A stretch of 64,000 nt of DNA from an uncultured Pseudodesulfovibrio sp. (GCF_963664965.1 NZ_OY761823.1:3428001-3492000); one strand, 5' to 3'; positions 42,089 through 51,080 are shown, counted from the stretch's first letter. Notes: generated by a model not told the origin, from the sequence alone. Numbers and translations: made by a program.

Positions 42089-42550
42089 TCAAAATCCCAC
42101 CGCTGACAGAAAACGTGCCGACGCCACTCCTGCCGCAATGTGTTTCCGGGTATCCTCGGTCAATTCCAGATGCTCGACAATTTCCAGCGGAGCACTGTCA
42201 TGCGCCTTGGCAAGGACCAGCTCGAAATCTTTCCTGAGACGGAAGAATGCGGTTTTGACGTCATCAAAACCACCGCCGGGAGCACGCCACGGCAAGACCA
42301 GAGAACCTGACTCCGTTACGCTCTTGTGAGACGGCGTCATGAGCCGATACCAGTCCAGAGCCGCGCCCGCCCGTTCATCTTCATCAGGGTAGCAGAACGA
42401 ACGCCACGAAGACGGCGGTCTTGCCACGGCCTTTTCCAAAACGACCTGCGGCACGGCAAGGTCGACCTCGAACGACTCGAGCTCGATTTCGTACTTGAGT
42501 ACAGGCCTGTGGTTGCCGCGCTTTTTCAGAATTTCCCATTGTATTTTCAT
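42089..42550 (-). CDS. Unknown conserved-looking protein downstream of the VWA gene
   Basis: Protein of 153 residues that I do not recognise. Start MKIQWEILKKRGNHRPVLKY with GGAGG five bases upstream. Mixed alpha/beta appearance, no signal peptide, no membrane segment and no known motif. It carries a Trp/Arg-containing middle (PPSSWRSFCYPDEDERAGAA) and a helical C-terminus. It follows the VWA gene by 13 bases, so it is the last gene of the Sia-MoxR-VWA transcript and may act with that chaperone-like pair. Confidence 0.75.
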   Translation of the reverse strand: MKIQWEILKKRGNHRPVLKYEIELESFEVDLAVPQVVLEKAVARPPSSWRSFCYPDEDERAGAALDWYRLMTPSHKSVTESGSLVLPWRAPGGGFDDVKTAFFRLRKDFELVLAKAHDSAPLEIVEHLELTEDTRKHIAAGVASARFLSAVGF

Positions 42551-42563
42551 AGCTGCCTCCGAT

Positions 42564-43871
42564 TTATCGTATATCAATCATATCGCCGAACGGCGGTGTT
42601 TTTCCGCCGCCCCCGACGCGGGCCCAGAGCACCGGATATTCCGGTTCCCGCTCCGGGAAATGCATGCATTCCATATCAGTCAGATAGACCAAGCACGCCG
42701 GGTCCATGCCCTCTTTTTCCACCCAGTCGAACACAGGACGGTAATCGGTCCCGCCCCCGCCCTCGGGTGCGAGTTCCAGCGGCAGGTCATGACGTCCGAA
42801 CGACTGCGCCCCGGTGATGATGCTGTCGCAGTAAGTCACATGAACAGTCGTGTCGTAGTTTTCCAGTATACCGGAAATCTCGGCACCGAACTGATTGATT
42901 TCCGGTTCCGTCACACTGCCGGAAGTATCGATGGCCACGATCACTTCCGGCAGTTTGCGGTGTGACAGGGACGGGAGGATGATGTCCATGTGCAAAAAAC
43001 GTTTGTTGGGCGGCGTCCAGCTGTAGTCATCCCGTGCCCGTTCGCTGATGAACCGCTCAAGCAGTTCCTGCCAGTCGAGCTTCGGGTTCAGCATCTCCCG
43101 GACCAGCCGTTCAAGGGAACCGGGGAGGTCTCCCATGTCCCGCGCCTGCTGCGCGGCCTGTGCAAGGGCCAGCTCCCACTGTTCATCCGTGGCACCTTCG
43201 TCGGACGCACCGCCCTCGATGTCCTGCTCGCTGTCCCGCACTTCTCCGCTGCCGCCCGGATCGCCATGCTGCTCGCTGCCGGACTCTGCCGCGTCTTCAC
43301 CGGCGGCCCCTTCTTCCACCTGACCGTCACCACCGGCCTCACCTTCACCGGAATCCGAATCGTCACCGAGATCGTCGCCCTCGCCCATGTTGCCGGGAAG
43401 GCCATCCCAATCGGTGTCTCCATCGACCTCGCCGTCACCGTCAGTCAGGGCGGGACGGTTTTCCTCCCCGCCGTGCGACCGCAATTCCGTGTAGATTTCG
43501 TCGGCGGTCAACCCATGATAGGCGGGATTGTCCAGATACTTGGGAGGCAGGGTGATGCCCGCATCCACGAGAATCCAATTGATCGCGTGGTCGCAGGCCA
43601 TGTTCCAATAATGGGCGTCGCGGTTCTTCCGGCGCACATGGTGCTGGCAGGCCGGATGCATGACGGTATGCGCCAGAAGCCCCTGCACCTGCGCCTTGCT
43701 CAACCCCGCCACATAGACCGGATTATAGCCAAGCGTCCGTCCGTCGGTCCAAGCGGTGGCGCACTTGGTATCCTCGACAGGTGTCATGCGGAGACACAGC
43801 GATCCGAAAAACGGATGCTCCAGCAGCAGCCCAGTGCGGGCCTTCAGCAGTTTTTTACGTACAGCGTCCAT
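42564..43871 (-). CDS. DUF2201/VWA-type metallopeptidase-like protein partnering MoxR
   Basis: Protein of 435 residues. The N-terminal DUF2201 putative metallopeptidase region contains LLAHTVMHPACQHHVRRK (HxxxH-type, not HExxH). An acidic low-complexity linker (rich in Asp, Glu, Gly, Ser) comes next, and a C-terminal VWA-like domain with the MIDAS motif VAIDTSGSVTEPE follows. Such proteins are paired with MoxR-type AAA+ ATPases in metal-cofactor or complex-maturation modules. The ATPase gene ends six bases upstream. The client is unknown. Confidence 0.87.
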   Translation of the reverse strand: MDAVRKKLLKARTGLLLEHPFFGSLCLRMTPVEDTKCATAWTDGRTLGYNPVYVAGLSKAQVQGLLAHTVMHPACQHHVRRKNRDAHYWNMACDHAINWILVDAGITLPPKYLDNPAYHGLTADEIYTELRSHGGEENRPALTDGDGEVDGDTDWDGLPGNMGEGDDLGDDSDSGEGEAGGDGQVEEGAAGEDAAESGSEQHGDPGGSGEVRDSEQDIEGGASDEGATDEQWELALAQAAQQARDMGDLPGSLERLVREMLNPKLDWQELLERFISERARDDYSWTPPNKRFLHMDIILPSLSHRKLPEVIVAIDTSGSVTEPEINQFGAEISGILENYDTTVHVTYCDSIITGAQSFGRHDLPLELAPEGGGGTDYRPVFDWVEKEGMDPACLVYLTDMECMHFPEREPEYPVLWARVGGGGKTPPFGDMIDIR

Positions 43872-43877
43872 GATTAC

Positions 43878-44861
43878 TTAGAGCAGAACGTCAGAGTTGG
43901 CAGTCGCCCAACGCGAAAAGGCCGGAGACTCGACCACGCCCCGATGCGTTTTCACGGCATCACGGACCAACAGCACTCCGAATTCGGAGGGCAGTCTGGA
44001 AGCATACACAATGATGCTTTCCGCAGTCTCATCCCCGGCTCTTTTCGCCAGGGCCTCGCACAACGCGTACAAGGTCGCGGGTTCCTCGGGTACATTTGCG
44101 GTACTTGGATGGTTGATGACAGCATCCGGATCGGGCAATTGCCTGAACATCCGGGAGAACCCAGCGAACTCCGCCGCCGCACCGGGACCGACCGTACCCT
44201 TTAACAGACTCAGTTCTACGTCCGGGTCCGGGGTCGAGGCCATGATTCGGGCGGCGAATTCCCATGATCTTGGCGAAGGGAACGCCTTCTCGTTCTTTTT
44301 GGGGTCGAAATCGTGCAGCAGGTTCGGCCTGAAACGAATGAAAGCCCTGATCTCCTCAGGCAACCCTTTCTCGTCAGCCCACTCCAGCCACGCGTTCGCG
44401 TCCACGGAAAAATCAAGATGCACAAAACGGTTGGCAAGGGCCGAAGGCATACGGTGCGTGACGGCCCGGTCGCTTTCACGGTTGCCCGCAGCCACCACGG
44501 TCCAGCCGTCAGGAAGCGTGTATTCGCCCACCTTGCGATCCAGCACGAGCTGATAGCAGGCGGCCTGCACCAGAGGCGGTGCCGCGTTGAGTTCATCAAG
44601 GAACAGAATCCCCTCCCCTTCCGTGGGCAGGAACGAAGGCGGGCACCAATGGGCCGTACCGTCACCGCCCACTGAAGGCAGTCCGCGCAGGTCCACGGGA
44701 TCAAGCAACACGGCACGGATATCGACAAGTTCCCGGCCGAGTTCTTCAGCCACCTGCGCCACGACCTGACTCTTGCCCACACCGGGAGCGCCCCATAAAA
44801 AAACGGGTTGTTTGATTGGAATGAGCGTCCGCAGGGAGGCCTTGATCTGTTTCGGGGTCAT
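43878..44861 (-). CDS. MoxR-family AAA+ ATPase
   Basis: ATPase of 327 residues. Walker A is GAPGVGKSQ near residue 26, and Walker B is ILFLDELNAA. Sensor region AAGNRESDRAVTHRMPSALAN, with RFVHLDFSVD, is typical of the MoxR group (the sequence is split here for reading). SD AAGGA before the ATG. It lies between SiaC (upstream) and the VWA protein (downstream). MoxR ATPases act with VWA proteins as chaperones that insert cofactors or remodel complexes; the target here is unknown, and the link to Sia signalling is unusual. Confidence 0.92.
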   Translation of the reverse strand: MTPKQIKASLRTLIPIKQPVFLWGAPGVGKSQVVAQVAEELGRELVDIRAVLLDPVDLRGLPSVGGDGTAHWCPPSFLPTEGEGILFLDELNAAPPLVQAACYQLVLDRKVGEYTLPDGWTVVAAGNRESDRAVTHRMPSALANRFVHLDFSVDANAWLEWADEKGLPEEIRAFIRFRPNLLHDFDPKKNEKAFPSPRSWEFAARIMASTPDPDVELSLLKGTVGPGAAAEFAGFSRMFRQLPDPDAVINHPSTANVPEEPATLYALCEALAKRAGDETAESIIVYASRLPSEFGVLLVRDAVKTHRGVVESPAFSRWATANSDVLL

Positions 44862-44879
44862 ATATGATCCTTGTCTTTT

Positions 44880-45266
44880 TTAATCGGTAAATTCGATCAG
44901 GTTGAACGTGAGATTGGAAACGTCTTCCATGAATTCCTCTCCGCACTCCATGGCCGACTCGTTTTCTTCATGGTAGCGCCAGTTCACCACGATGTTCTTG
45001 CCCTTGTCCGCGTGCTCATCGAGCAGATCGAACAGGTCCATGAACGTCTTTGACGACGAGCTGTTGAAATAGAGAATCTCCATGTCAATCTCCAAACGGT
45101 CGCCGTTTGACTGCACGAAAAATTCTTCAAGCCAGTCGAACATGGGGCCGTAAAACGCCCAGCAGTTCTCCGGGTACGATTCACCCTTGATCTCAAACGA
45201 CATGCGCTTCGGATCAAAATCTATGCGCGGCGAGGACTTGGTCGCCTGTACACTGTATCTGGTCAT
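44880..45266 (-). CDS. siaC: SiaC-like regulatory phosphoprotein (DUF1987)
   Basis: Protein of 128 residues matching the SiaC family, a partner-switch protein phosphorylated by SiaB and dephosphorylated by SiaA. In its unphosphorylated form it activates the diguanylate cyclase SiaD. The region ILYFNSSSSKTFMDLFDLLD contains the likely phosphorylation site among its serines/threonine. I chose the ATG at 45266, six bases after GTAGGAG; an ATG two codons earlier abuts the SD. It lies nine bases after siaB, in the order D-A-B-C. Confidence 0.88.
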   Translation of the reverse strand: MTRYSVQATKSSPRIDFDPKRMSFEIKGESYPENCWAFYGPMFDWLEEFFVQSNGDRLEIDMEILYFNSSSSKTFMDLFDLLDEHADKGKNIVVNWRYHEENESAMECGEEFMEDVSNLTFNLIEFTD

Positions 45267-45275
45267 CTTCATCTC

Positions 45276-45830
45276 CTACTGGGCCACGACTTTCATGGAA
45301 AAAAACGAGGTGTCGCAATCAAGCGGACGAATCTCGTAATCCATGGGACGGGCTGACTTCCGCGCCATTTCAACAAACCCCAGCCCAGCGCCCTTGCTGT
45401 TCTCGGGAGCTCGGCTCCTCCGGCGTTCCCGATAATACGCCTTCAACTCTTCCGGATTCATCCGGCGAAGCCGCTCGATATGGTCGGTCAACTCGCCACA
45501 GTCCTCGGCGCTGACCCGGTTGCCGCAGGCCACGAAAATCCGGCCATCCATCTCGCGCCCGACAACGACCTGCCCATACGCCATGTCCCCTTGCAGGGCA
45601 TCGGAAGCAACCTCCCGCTCGGACGAGTAACGCACGATATTCTGCATCTGCTCCACAAGAATGGAAAAGACCCGTTGCACGGAACCCATGCCCGCTTCCT
45701 CTGCGCTCATCTTGTTACGCATCAGATCGGCAATGCTTTCCACCACTCCTTGGGAAACCGGGCCGTTAAAATACAGAATCACCCCTTCCCGCTGCATCTC
45801 TTCGTAATATCTGAACAGGCTGTCAGCCAT
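45276..45830 (-). CDS. siaB: SiaB-like protein kinase (DUF6272)
   Basis: Protein of 184 residues resembling SiaB, the HATPase-like kinase that phosphorylates SiaC. It starts MADSLFRYYEEMQREGVILY. Segments such as LVEQMQNIVRYSSER (N-box-like) and NSKGAGLGFVEMARKSARP (G-box-like) are consistent with an ATP-binding kinase fold. The start follows AAGGAGG by five bases and lies ten bases after siaA. Longer upstream extension is inside siaA and was not used. Confidence 0.85.
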   Translation of the reverse strand: MADSLFRYYEEMQREGVILYFNGPVSQGVVESIADLMRNKMSAEEAGMGSVQRVFSILVEQMQNIVRYSSEREVASDALQGDMAYGQVVVGREMDGRIFVACGNRVSAEDCGELTDHIERLRRMNPEELKAYYRERRRSRAPENSKGAGLGFVEMARKSARPMDYEIRPLDCDTSFFSMKVVAQ

Positions 45831-45840
45831 GTTACCTCCT

Positions 45841-47025
45841 TCAATCGAGTTCAAACCCGAGTACGGTCACGTCGTCACGACGGGTTTCGTCGCCCTGATA
45901 TTCTTCGAGAAGCCGCATCAATGCGTCGCACTGCGTGGTAATCGGCATCTCGAAATGTGTTTCCATGAATCGCATGAACCGCCGCTTTCCGAACGGAAGC
46001 CGCTTTTCCCCGCCGACCTGATCGACCAGACCGTCGGTAGCCAGATAAAAACGGGTCTTTCGCGTCAACGGCACCTCAACATCAGTAAACCGGAAATCTC
46101 TGGGAGAGCGCACATACCCGAGCCCGCAACGATCCCCCTTGATGAGACGCACGCCGTCTTCATCCATGAGATACAGCGGACTGTTGGCACCGGAAAAAAG
46201 CAGCCGGTCACGGTCAAGATCCACATAGCAGAGCGCGCAATCCATGCCGTCGTCGGACATGGCCCCTTTCCTGTTCTGGCGCAGGGCGTCCTTGATAAGA
46301 CGGTTCATGCTGCCGAGAACGGCTGCGGGACTGCCGTCACTTTCGTCGACGGCCTTGTCCAGCAGGGAGTGGACAATCAACGTCATGAAAGCGCCGGGAA
46401 CGCCATGCCCGGTGCAATCGATCACGCCGATGAAGAATCCGTTTCCCCACAGCCGGAACCAGTAGGAATCCCCGCCCACTTTGTCGCGCTGATTCCACAC
46501 GAGAAAATGTTCGGGCAGGATATCAACAAGCTGCCGGGTATCGGGTAGAAAGGACGTCTGGATGAGACTGGCATAATCAAGACTTTCACTGATTTTCCGC
46601 TGGGCCTCCGCAAGATCGCCCATGGCAGCCTGAAGCCGGTATTCACGCGTGGCGATGGCATATCCCATCCAGTGCATGTTGCGCTTGAGCCTGACGAAAT
46701 CATGGCCCTCGCCCTCAACCTCTCCCGCAGGCAGCGACACATGCGCGTAATCCCCCTGCTTAAGGGACGTGCACTGGTCGTTGAGTTCCCGGATATTGCG
46801 AAGGGCGATGACGTGGCTCATCCATTTGGACAGAGGAACAAGCAAAATGATTGCCCCGGTCAACAGACCCACAAGAAAATTCATGGTCACCCGTGGCCCG
46901 CTCGAATGCAGCACCACAAGCGACACAAGCGGTACAATCACAATGCCCAGAAAAAGCATGATGGTCATCTTGCGTTCGACGCTCCAGTCCAGAACCGATT
47001 GCAGCAACCCGATCATGAAACTCAT
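45841..47025 (-). CDS. siaA: SiaA-like membrane PP2C/SpoIIE phosphatase
   Basis: Membrane phosphatase of 394 residues. Two hydrophobic segments near the N-terminus (MTIMLFLGIVIVPLVSLVVL and MNFLVGLLTGAIILLVPLSK) are followed by a HAMP-like stretch. A SpoIIE-type domain with metal ligands comes next (VGGDSYWF, GVIDCTGHGVPGAFMT, DDGMDCALCYVD, RRDDVTV). It would dephosphorylate SiaC in response to an envelope signal. It starts in a four-base overlap with the siaD stop (ATGA). The large periplasmic sensor seen in Pseudomonas SiaA is absent here, so the input may differ. Confidence 0.87.
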   Translation of the reverse strand: MSFMIGLLQSVLDWSVERKMTIMLFLGIVIVPLVSLVVLHSSGPRVTMNFLVGLLTGAIILLVPLSKWMSHVIALRNIRELNDQCTSLKQGDYAHVSLPAGEVEGEGHDFVRLKRNMHWMGYAIATREYRLQAAMGDLAEAQRKISESLDYASLIQTSFLPDTRQLVDILPEHFLVWNQRDKVGGDSYWFRLWGNGFFIGVIDCTGHGVPGAFMTLIVHSLLDKAVDESDGSPAAVLGSMNRLIKDALRQNRKGAMSDDGMDCALCYVDLDRDRLLFSGANSPLYLMDEDGVRLIKGDRCGLGYVRSPRDFRFTDVEVPLTRKTRFYLATDGLVDQVGGEKRLPFGKRRFMRFMETHFEMPITTQCDALMRLLEEYQGDETRRDDVTVLGFELD

Positions 47026-48179
47026 TGCTTCTGCCCTCCCCCGGCTGTCGCAGCCTCCACGCAATCCGCCTGTCGGCACGAGCAGGCCGAGCGGCGATAC
47101 ACCTCAACCCGGTCACGCCCGTTCTTTTTGGCCGCATACAGGGCGATATCTGCATATTTGACAAGACTGTCGAGATCATCGCCTTCATCTTCGAACGAGG
47201 TCAGGCCGATACTCACGGTCATGGCGAACGAGCCGTCCGAGGCGTCGATCATGGCGGCCCGGACATGTTCGAGAATCCTGTCGGCCACGCGGCAGGCATC
47301 GGGACGATGGGCATCCGGCAGCAACACCACGAATTCCTCGCCCCCGAAACGCCCCACTACATCCACCTCACGGACCGAATTCATCAGAATGCGACTCAAC
47401 GTAATGAGCGCCTTGTCCCCGACATCATGCCCGTAGGTATCGTTGACCGCCTTGAAATAATCGACGTCCACTATCAGCAGCGACAACCCGCCGCCGTTTC
47501 GCTGCACACGGGCAAGCTCCCGCGCCGCAAGGTCCATGAAATACCCCCGGTTGAACAGTCCGGTCAGGCTGTCCGTGCGCGCCAGACGGCACATCTCCTC
47601 GACCATGTGCTTGCGCTCGGTCACATCGGCCATGACGCCGACAACGCCATCCGTGGCACCACCGTCCTGCCCGCTTATGGCGCTGGCGCTGATCTCAGAC
47701 CAGATCGTACCGCTCTCCGGACCACACGTCTTGACCTGATACCGCCAGACATCATCCGCCCTGAGCAGTGATTCATAGAGTTCGTAATCCTCGGGAGAAC
47801 AAAACAGGGACTTGAAATTCCGCACGGACGCAAGAAAGGATTCGGAATCACGGAACCCGAACATGGCGGCCATGGCCGGATTCACTTCGACCATGGTCCC
47901 GTCCGCCTCACATCGGTAAATGCCTTCGGTCACGTTCTCGAATATGCCGCGATACTTCTGCTCACCCACAGCCAGATCATGGTTGAGCGAATTGAGCGTC
48001 TGCTGCATCCTATCCCCCATGGTCACCAACCGCCGGCTCTGCCGAAGCAGCCGACCGTACTCGTCGACCAAAGACGAAAATACCGGAGCAACGGGCTTCC
48101 CTTTGTCCTGCGCCGTAGCAACCGCCGCCCGGGCTTCGCCGAGCACCTGCTCTTCCTTTCTGAAAACTTCCCGATTCAT
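47022..48179 (-). CDS. siaD: SiaD-like PAS-GGDEF diguanylate cyclase
   Basis: Soluble protein of 385 residues, first gene of the cluster. A coiled N-terminal segment precedes a PAS domain (YRGIFENVTEGIYRCEADGT) and a GGDEF domain with active site GRFGGEEFVV and metal-binding DVDYFKAVND. An upstream RxxD-type inhibitory site was not clearly seen. The C-terminus has extra Cys residues (SACSCRQADCVEAAT). In Pseudomonas SiaD makes c-di-GMP when bound by unphosphorylated SiaC. The start is uncertain: ATG 48179 follows GAAGG closely, and a GTG four codons earlier is possible. Confidence 0.88.
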   Translation of the reverse strand: MNREVFRKEEQVLGEARAAVATAQDKGKPVAPVFSSLVDEYGRLLRQSRRLVTMGDRMQQTLNSLNHDLAVGEQKYRGIFENVTEGIYRCEADGTMVEVNPAMAAMFGFRDSESFLASVRNFKSLFCSPEDYELYESLLRADDVWRYQVKTCGPESGTIWSEISASAISGQDGGATDGVVGVMADVTERKHMVEEMCRLARTDSLTGLFNRGYFMDLAARELARVQRNGGGLSLLIVDVDYFKAVNDTYGHDVGDKALITLSRILMNSVREVDVVGRFGGEEFVVLLPDAHRPDACRVADRILEHVRAAMIDASDGSFAMTVSIGLTSFEDEGDDLDSLVKYADIALYAAKKNGRDRVEVYRRSACSCRQADCVEAATAGGGQKQ

Positions 48180-48252
48180 ACCTTCGTTCACCCACCCACC
48201 GACACCTGTGTTCAATTCGAACCCGGTATCAAGACACCTTTTTATTTTGAAA

Positions 48253-48269
48253 TTGAAAATCGTTTTCAA
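48253..48269. promoter_or_regulatory. Perfect Fur-like palindrome upstream of siaD
   Basis: TTGAAAA-TCG-TTTTCAA, a perfect 17-base palindrome 74 bases before the siaD start, within an AT-rich probable promoter. It resembles Fur-type sites, which would tie c-di-GMP synthesis to iron; not proven. Confidence 0.5.
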
Positions 48270-48412
48270 CGCAATATTCTTCTACGGGGCGGGTGTCAAC
48301 TGGAAAATGGAGGATTATTCGGGGAGGGGAAACCAATCCTTCATCTTTTCTGACACCACTTCCCAATCGATGCAGGTCTATCTAATAAAGCAGACAGGAA
48401 AAACGCACTGCA

Positions 48413-48454
48413 CAAACAAAACCACGCCTGCCGGGTAATTCCCGACAGGCGTGG
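48413..48454 (-). terminator. Terminator after the amino-acid ABC operon
   Basis: 14-bp stem CCACGCCTGCCGGG (48422-48435) with CCCGACAGGCGTGG (48441-48454), one G-U on the transcript, followed on the minus strand by TTTTGTTTGT. It lies 29 bases after the ATPase stop. Confidence 0.9.
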
Positions 48455-48483
48455 CTTCTTTTAATCTTTATCCGATTCAGCCG

Positions 48484-49248
48484 CTAGAAGATGCGGTCGA
48501 TGAAGCTCTGGATGCGCGGGTCCTGACACTGCTGGTTGAAGAATTCGTCCGGCGTGCCCTTGGCGAGGAATGAGCCGTTTTCCATGAAGACCACCTGATC
48601 CGCCACTTCGCGGGCAAAGCCCATGTTGTGCGTAACGATGATCATGGTCATTCCTTCGTCGGCAAGCTGCTTGATGGTGCCGAACACCTCGCCCACCAGT
48701 TCCGGGTCAAGCGCGGAGGTCGGTTCGTCGAACAGCATCAGTTTCGGCTGCATGGACAGGGCGCGGGCTATGGCGACACGCTGTTTCTGACCGCCGGACA
48801 GGGAAGCCGGGAAACGGTCCGCGAAACTGCTCATGCCGACTTTTTCCAGCATGCTCATGGCGATGGCGCGGGCCTCTTCCTTTGCCATTCCCAGTACGGT
48901 CACCGGCCCTTCCATGGCGTTCTCCACCACGGTCATGTGCGGGAACAGGTTGAAGTGCTGAAAGACCATGCCGATCTGCGTGCGGAGCTTGCAGATGTTC
49001 TTGGGCTTGTCCAGCACGAGCTTGCCCTTGACCTGCCTGTAACCGACATCGCAGCCCTCAAACGCAATGGAACCGGAGTCGATGGTTTCGAGGAAGTTGA
49101 CGGCCCGGAGCAACGTGGACTTTCCCGAACCGGAAGGCCCGATGATAACGGTCTTCTCTCCGGGTTGCAGCGAAAGGCTGACATTGTCCACGGCCCGGTG
49201 GGGGCCAAAGGACTTGACGATATCCTTAAGTTCCAAAAGCTGTTGCAT
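48484..49248 (-). CDS. Polar amino-acid ABC transporter ATP-binding protein (GlnQ-like)
   Basis: ATPase of 254 residues. Walker A GPSGSGKST, signature LSGGQKQRVA, Walker B LMLFDEPTSALD and H-loop VTHNMGFA match the GlnQ/HisP group of amino-acid importers. The stop is 29 bases before a terminator, so it ends the operon binding protein-permease-ATPase. The start overlaps the permease stop. Substrate (Gln, Glu, His or related) is not determinable from this subunit. Confidence 0.94.
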   Translation of the reverse strand: MQQLLELKDIVKSFGPHRAVDNVSLSLQPGEKTVIIGPSGSGKSTLLRAVNFLETIDSGSIAFEGCDVGYRQVKGKLVLDKPKNICKLRTQIGMVFQHFNLFPHMTVVENAMEGPVTVLGMAKEEARAIAMSMLEKVGMSSFADRFPASLSGGQKQRVAIARALSMQPKLMLFDEPTSALDPELVGEVFGTIKQLADEGMTMIIVTHNMGFAREVADQVVFMENGSFLAKGTPDEFFNQQCQDPRIQSFIDRIF

Positions 49249-50279
49249 CAGCGTTTCTCGTATGCGCCCACGCGTGCTTCAAGACGCTCGAAGGTGAACG
49301 TGAACACGGTGGTGAAAAGAAGGTAAATGACTGCGGCAAGCCCCAGCACCGTAATATTGAACGATGCGTTGAAGAGCTGGTCCGCCGTACGCATCAGTTC
49401 GACCATGGCAATGGTTGAAACCAGAGCGGTGTCCTTGATAAGCGCGATAAATTCATTGCCAACGGGCGGCAGGATGACACGGTATGTCTGGGGGATGATG
49501 ACCCGGCGCATGGCCTGCCAATATGACATGCCCATGGCTTCCGCCGCTTCCATCTGGCCCTGATCGATGGACAGGATGCCGCTTCGGATGATCTCGGCAA
49601 GATAGGCCGAATAGTTCAGCCCGAGGCCGATGAGCGCCGCCGGGATGGGCTTCAGTATGATGCCGATGGCGGGCAGGCCGTAGTAGATGAAAAAGAGCTG
49701 AAGCAGAAGCGGAGTGCCTCGGAACAGCCAGATCACGAACCAGCAGAAACGGCTGATCGGCTTGAAATTGCCGATGCGTCCCAAGGCGATGAGCAAGCCG
49801 CCGATAGGCGAAATGATCATGGTGAAGACCACCAGCAGCAGAGTCATGAGACTGCCTTTCAGCAGATGCGGCACGAACTTGATCGTATCGCGCATCAAAC
49901 GTTTCCACTGCGGCATCATGGCCTCTTCCACGGAATCCCGGAACTGGAGGGCCTCGATATTCTCCGGGTAAACGGCAAGCAGTTCATCCACAGCAGCGAT
50001 GGCTGCGGGATAATCCTTCACGGCAAACTCAAGGCGGGCCGCCTGCATGCGGCTTGAGGCAAACTGACCTTCGTCACCTTCCGGTCCGGGCGCGGGGATT
50101 TGCAGGTAGACTTTGACCGCGGCCTCCAGATCGCCGGTAACCATGATGTCGTTGGCCTTACGCATCAACGCGTCGGCATCCACGACAGGTGACGCCTGAG
50201 CGCCGAGGGCGAACAGGGAAAGAACGAGGAGCGCCGCCAAGGCGACGCTCCTCAGGGTTGTATCGATTTTCGTTTTCAC
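49248..50279 (-). CDS. Amino-acid ABC permease with a secreted N-terminal helical domain
   Basis: Protein of 343 residues in two parts. Residues 1-30 form a signal-like segment (VALAALLVLSLFALGAQA), and about 31-125 form an Ala-rich helical region like TPR repeats (DLEAAVKVYLQIPAPGPEGD, DYPAAIAAVDELLAVYPENI). The second part is a normal polar-amino-acid permease (HisM/GlnP type) with membrane segments and EAA loop EAAEAMGMSYWQAMRRVIIP. The periplasmic extension is not usual for this permease family and may help capture the binding protein. It starts nine bases after the binding-protein stop. Confidence 0.9.
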   Translation of the reverse strand: MKTKIDTTLRSVALAALLVLSLFALGAQASPVVDADALMRKANDIMVTGDLEAAVKVYLQIPAPGPEGDEGQFASSRMQAARLEFAVKDYPAAIAAVDELLAVYPENIEALQFRDSVEEAMMPQWKRLMRDTIKFVPHLLKGSLMTLLLVVFTMIISPIGGLLIALGRIGNFKPISRFCWFVIWLFRGTPLLLQLFFIYYGLPAIGIILKPIPAALIGLGLNYSAYLAEIIRSGILSIDQGQMEAAEAMGMSYWQAMRRVIIPQTYRVILPPVGNEFIALIKDTALVSTIAMVELMRTADQLFNASFNITVLGLAAVIYLLFTTVFTFTFERLEARVGAYEKR

Positions 50280-50288
50280 GATGTCAGG

Positions 50289-51080
50289 CTACCATTTTGC
50301 AGGGTTGGTGACGTCTTCACCGAACCACTTGCGGGAAATCTTGCCCATGGCACCGTCAGCGATCATCTCGTCGATGGCCTTCTGGATCATGCCGCGCAGT
50401 GCAGCGTCTTCCATGCGGAAGGCAACGCCGAAAGCTTCCTTGGTGATGTAACCGGGCAGAGCACGGAACTGTCCGGGACGGGAAGCCATGTAGTAACGGC
50501 CGGTCACGTTATCAACGACAACGGAATCCAGACGGTCAGCTTCGAGGTCGAGGAATGCCTTGGGGTTGGTGTCGTATTCGCGGATTTCGCCAGCGGCCTT
50601 GGGCAGCTTCTTGGCAGCTTCCAAAGCCGGGGAACCGGCCTGCACACCGACCTTCTTGCCGCCGAGGCCGACAAAATTCTTGATGGCCTTCTCATCCATA
50701 CGCACGGTGGCGATCTGGCCGTCGATCAGGTACGGCTTGGAGAAAGCGACTTTCTTCTGGCGTTCCGGCGTGATGGTCATGCCGTTCCAGATACAGTCAA
50801 ATTTTTTGGCGTACAGGGAGTTGATGACGCCTTTCCATTCGGTGGGCTGCCAGACAATCTTGATGCCCAGGCGCTTGCCCACTTCTTCAGCGGTATCAAT
50901 GTCGAAACCGACGAGCTTGGCGTTATCATCACGGAAGCCCATGGGCGGAAATGCGTCATCCAGGCCGATAACCAGCTGACCGGCGTTCTTTACACGTTCC
51001 CAGGAACCGTCGGCAGCGAAGGCGGAAGCGGCGCAGACACACAGAGCCATAACCATAAGAGCAGTAAGTAGTCGTTTCAT
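50289..51080 (-). CDS. Periplasmic polar amino-acid-binding protein
   Basis: Family-3 extracellular solute-binding protein, 263 residues, starting MKRLLTALMVMALCVCAASA with cleavage before AFAADGSW or similar. Typical segments are LVIGLDDAFPPMGFRDDNAK, LVGFDIDTAEEVGKRLGIKI and WNGMTITPERQKKVAFSKPY. The predicted start at 51080 is preferred because the reading to 51146 has no ribosome site at its first Met and would mask the signal peptide. First gene of a three-gene importer operon. Confidence 0.92.
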   Translation of the reverse strand: MKRLLTALMVMALCVCAASAFAADGSWERVKNAGQLVIGLDDAFPPMGFRDDNAKLVGFDIDTAEEVGKRLGIKIVWQPTEWKGVINSLYAKKFDCIWNGMTITPERQKKVAFSKPYLIDGQIATVRMDEKAIKNFVGLGGKKVGVQAGSPALEAAKKLPKAAGEIREYDTNPKAFLDLEADRLDSVVVDNVTGRYYMASRPGQFRALPGYITKEAFGVAFRMEDAALRGMIQKAIDEMIADGAMGKISRKWFGEDVTNPAKW

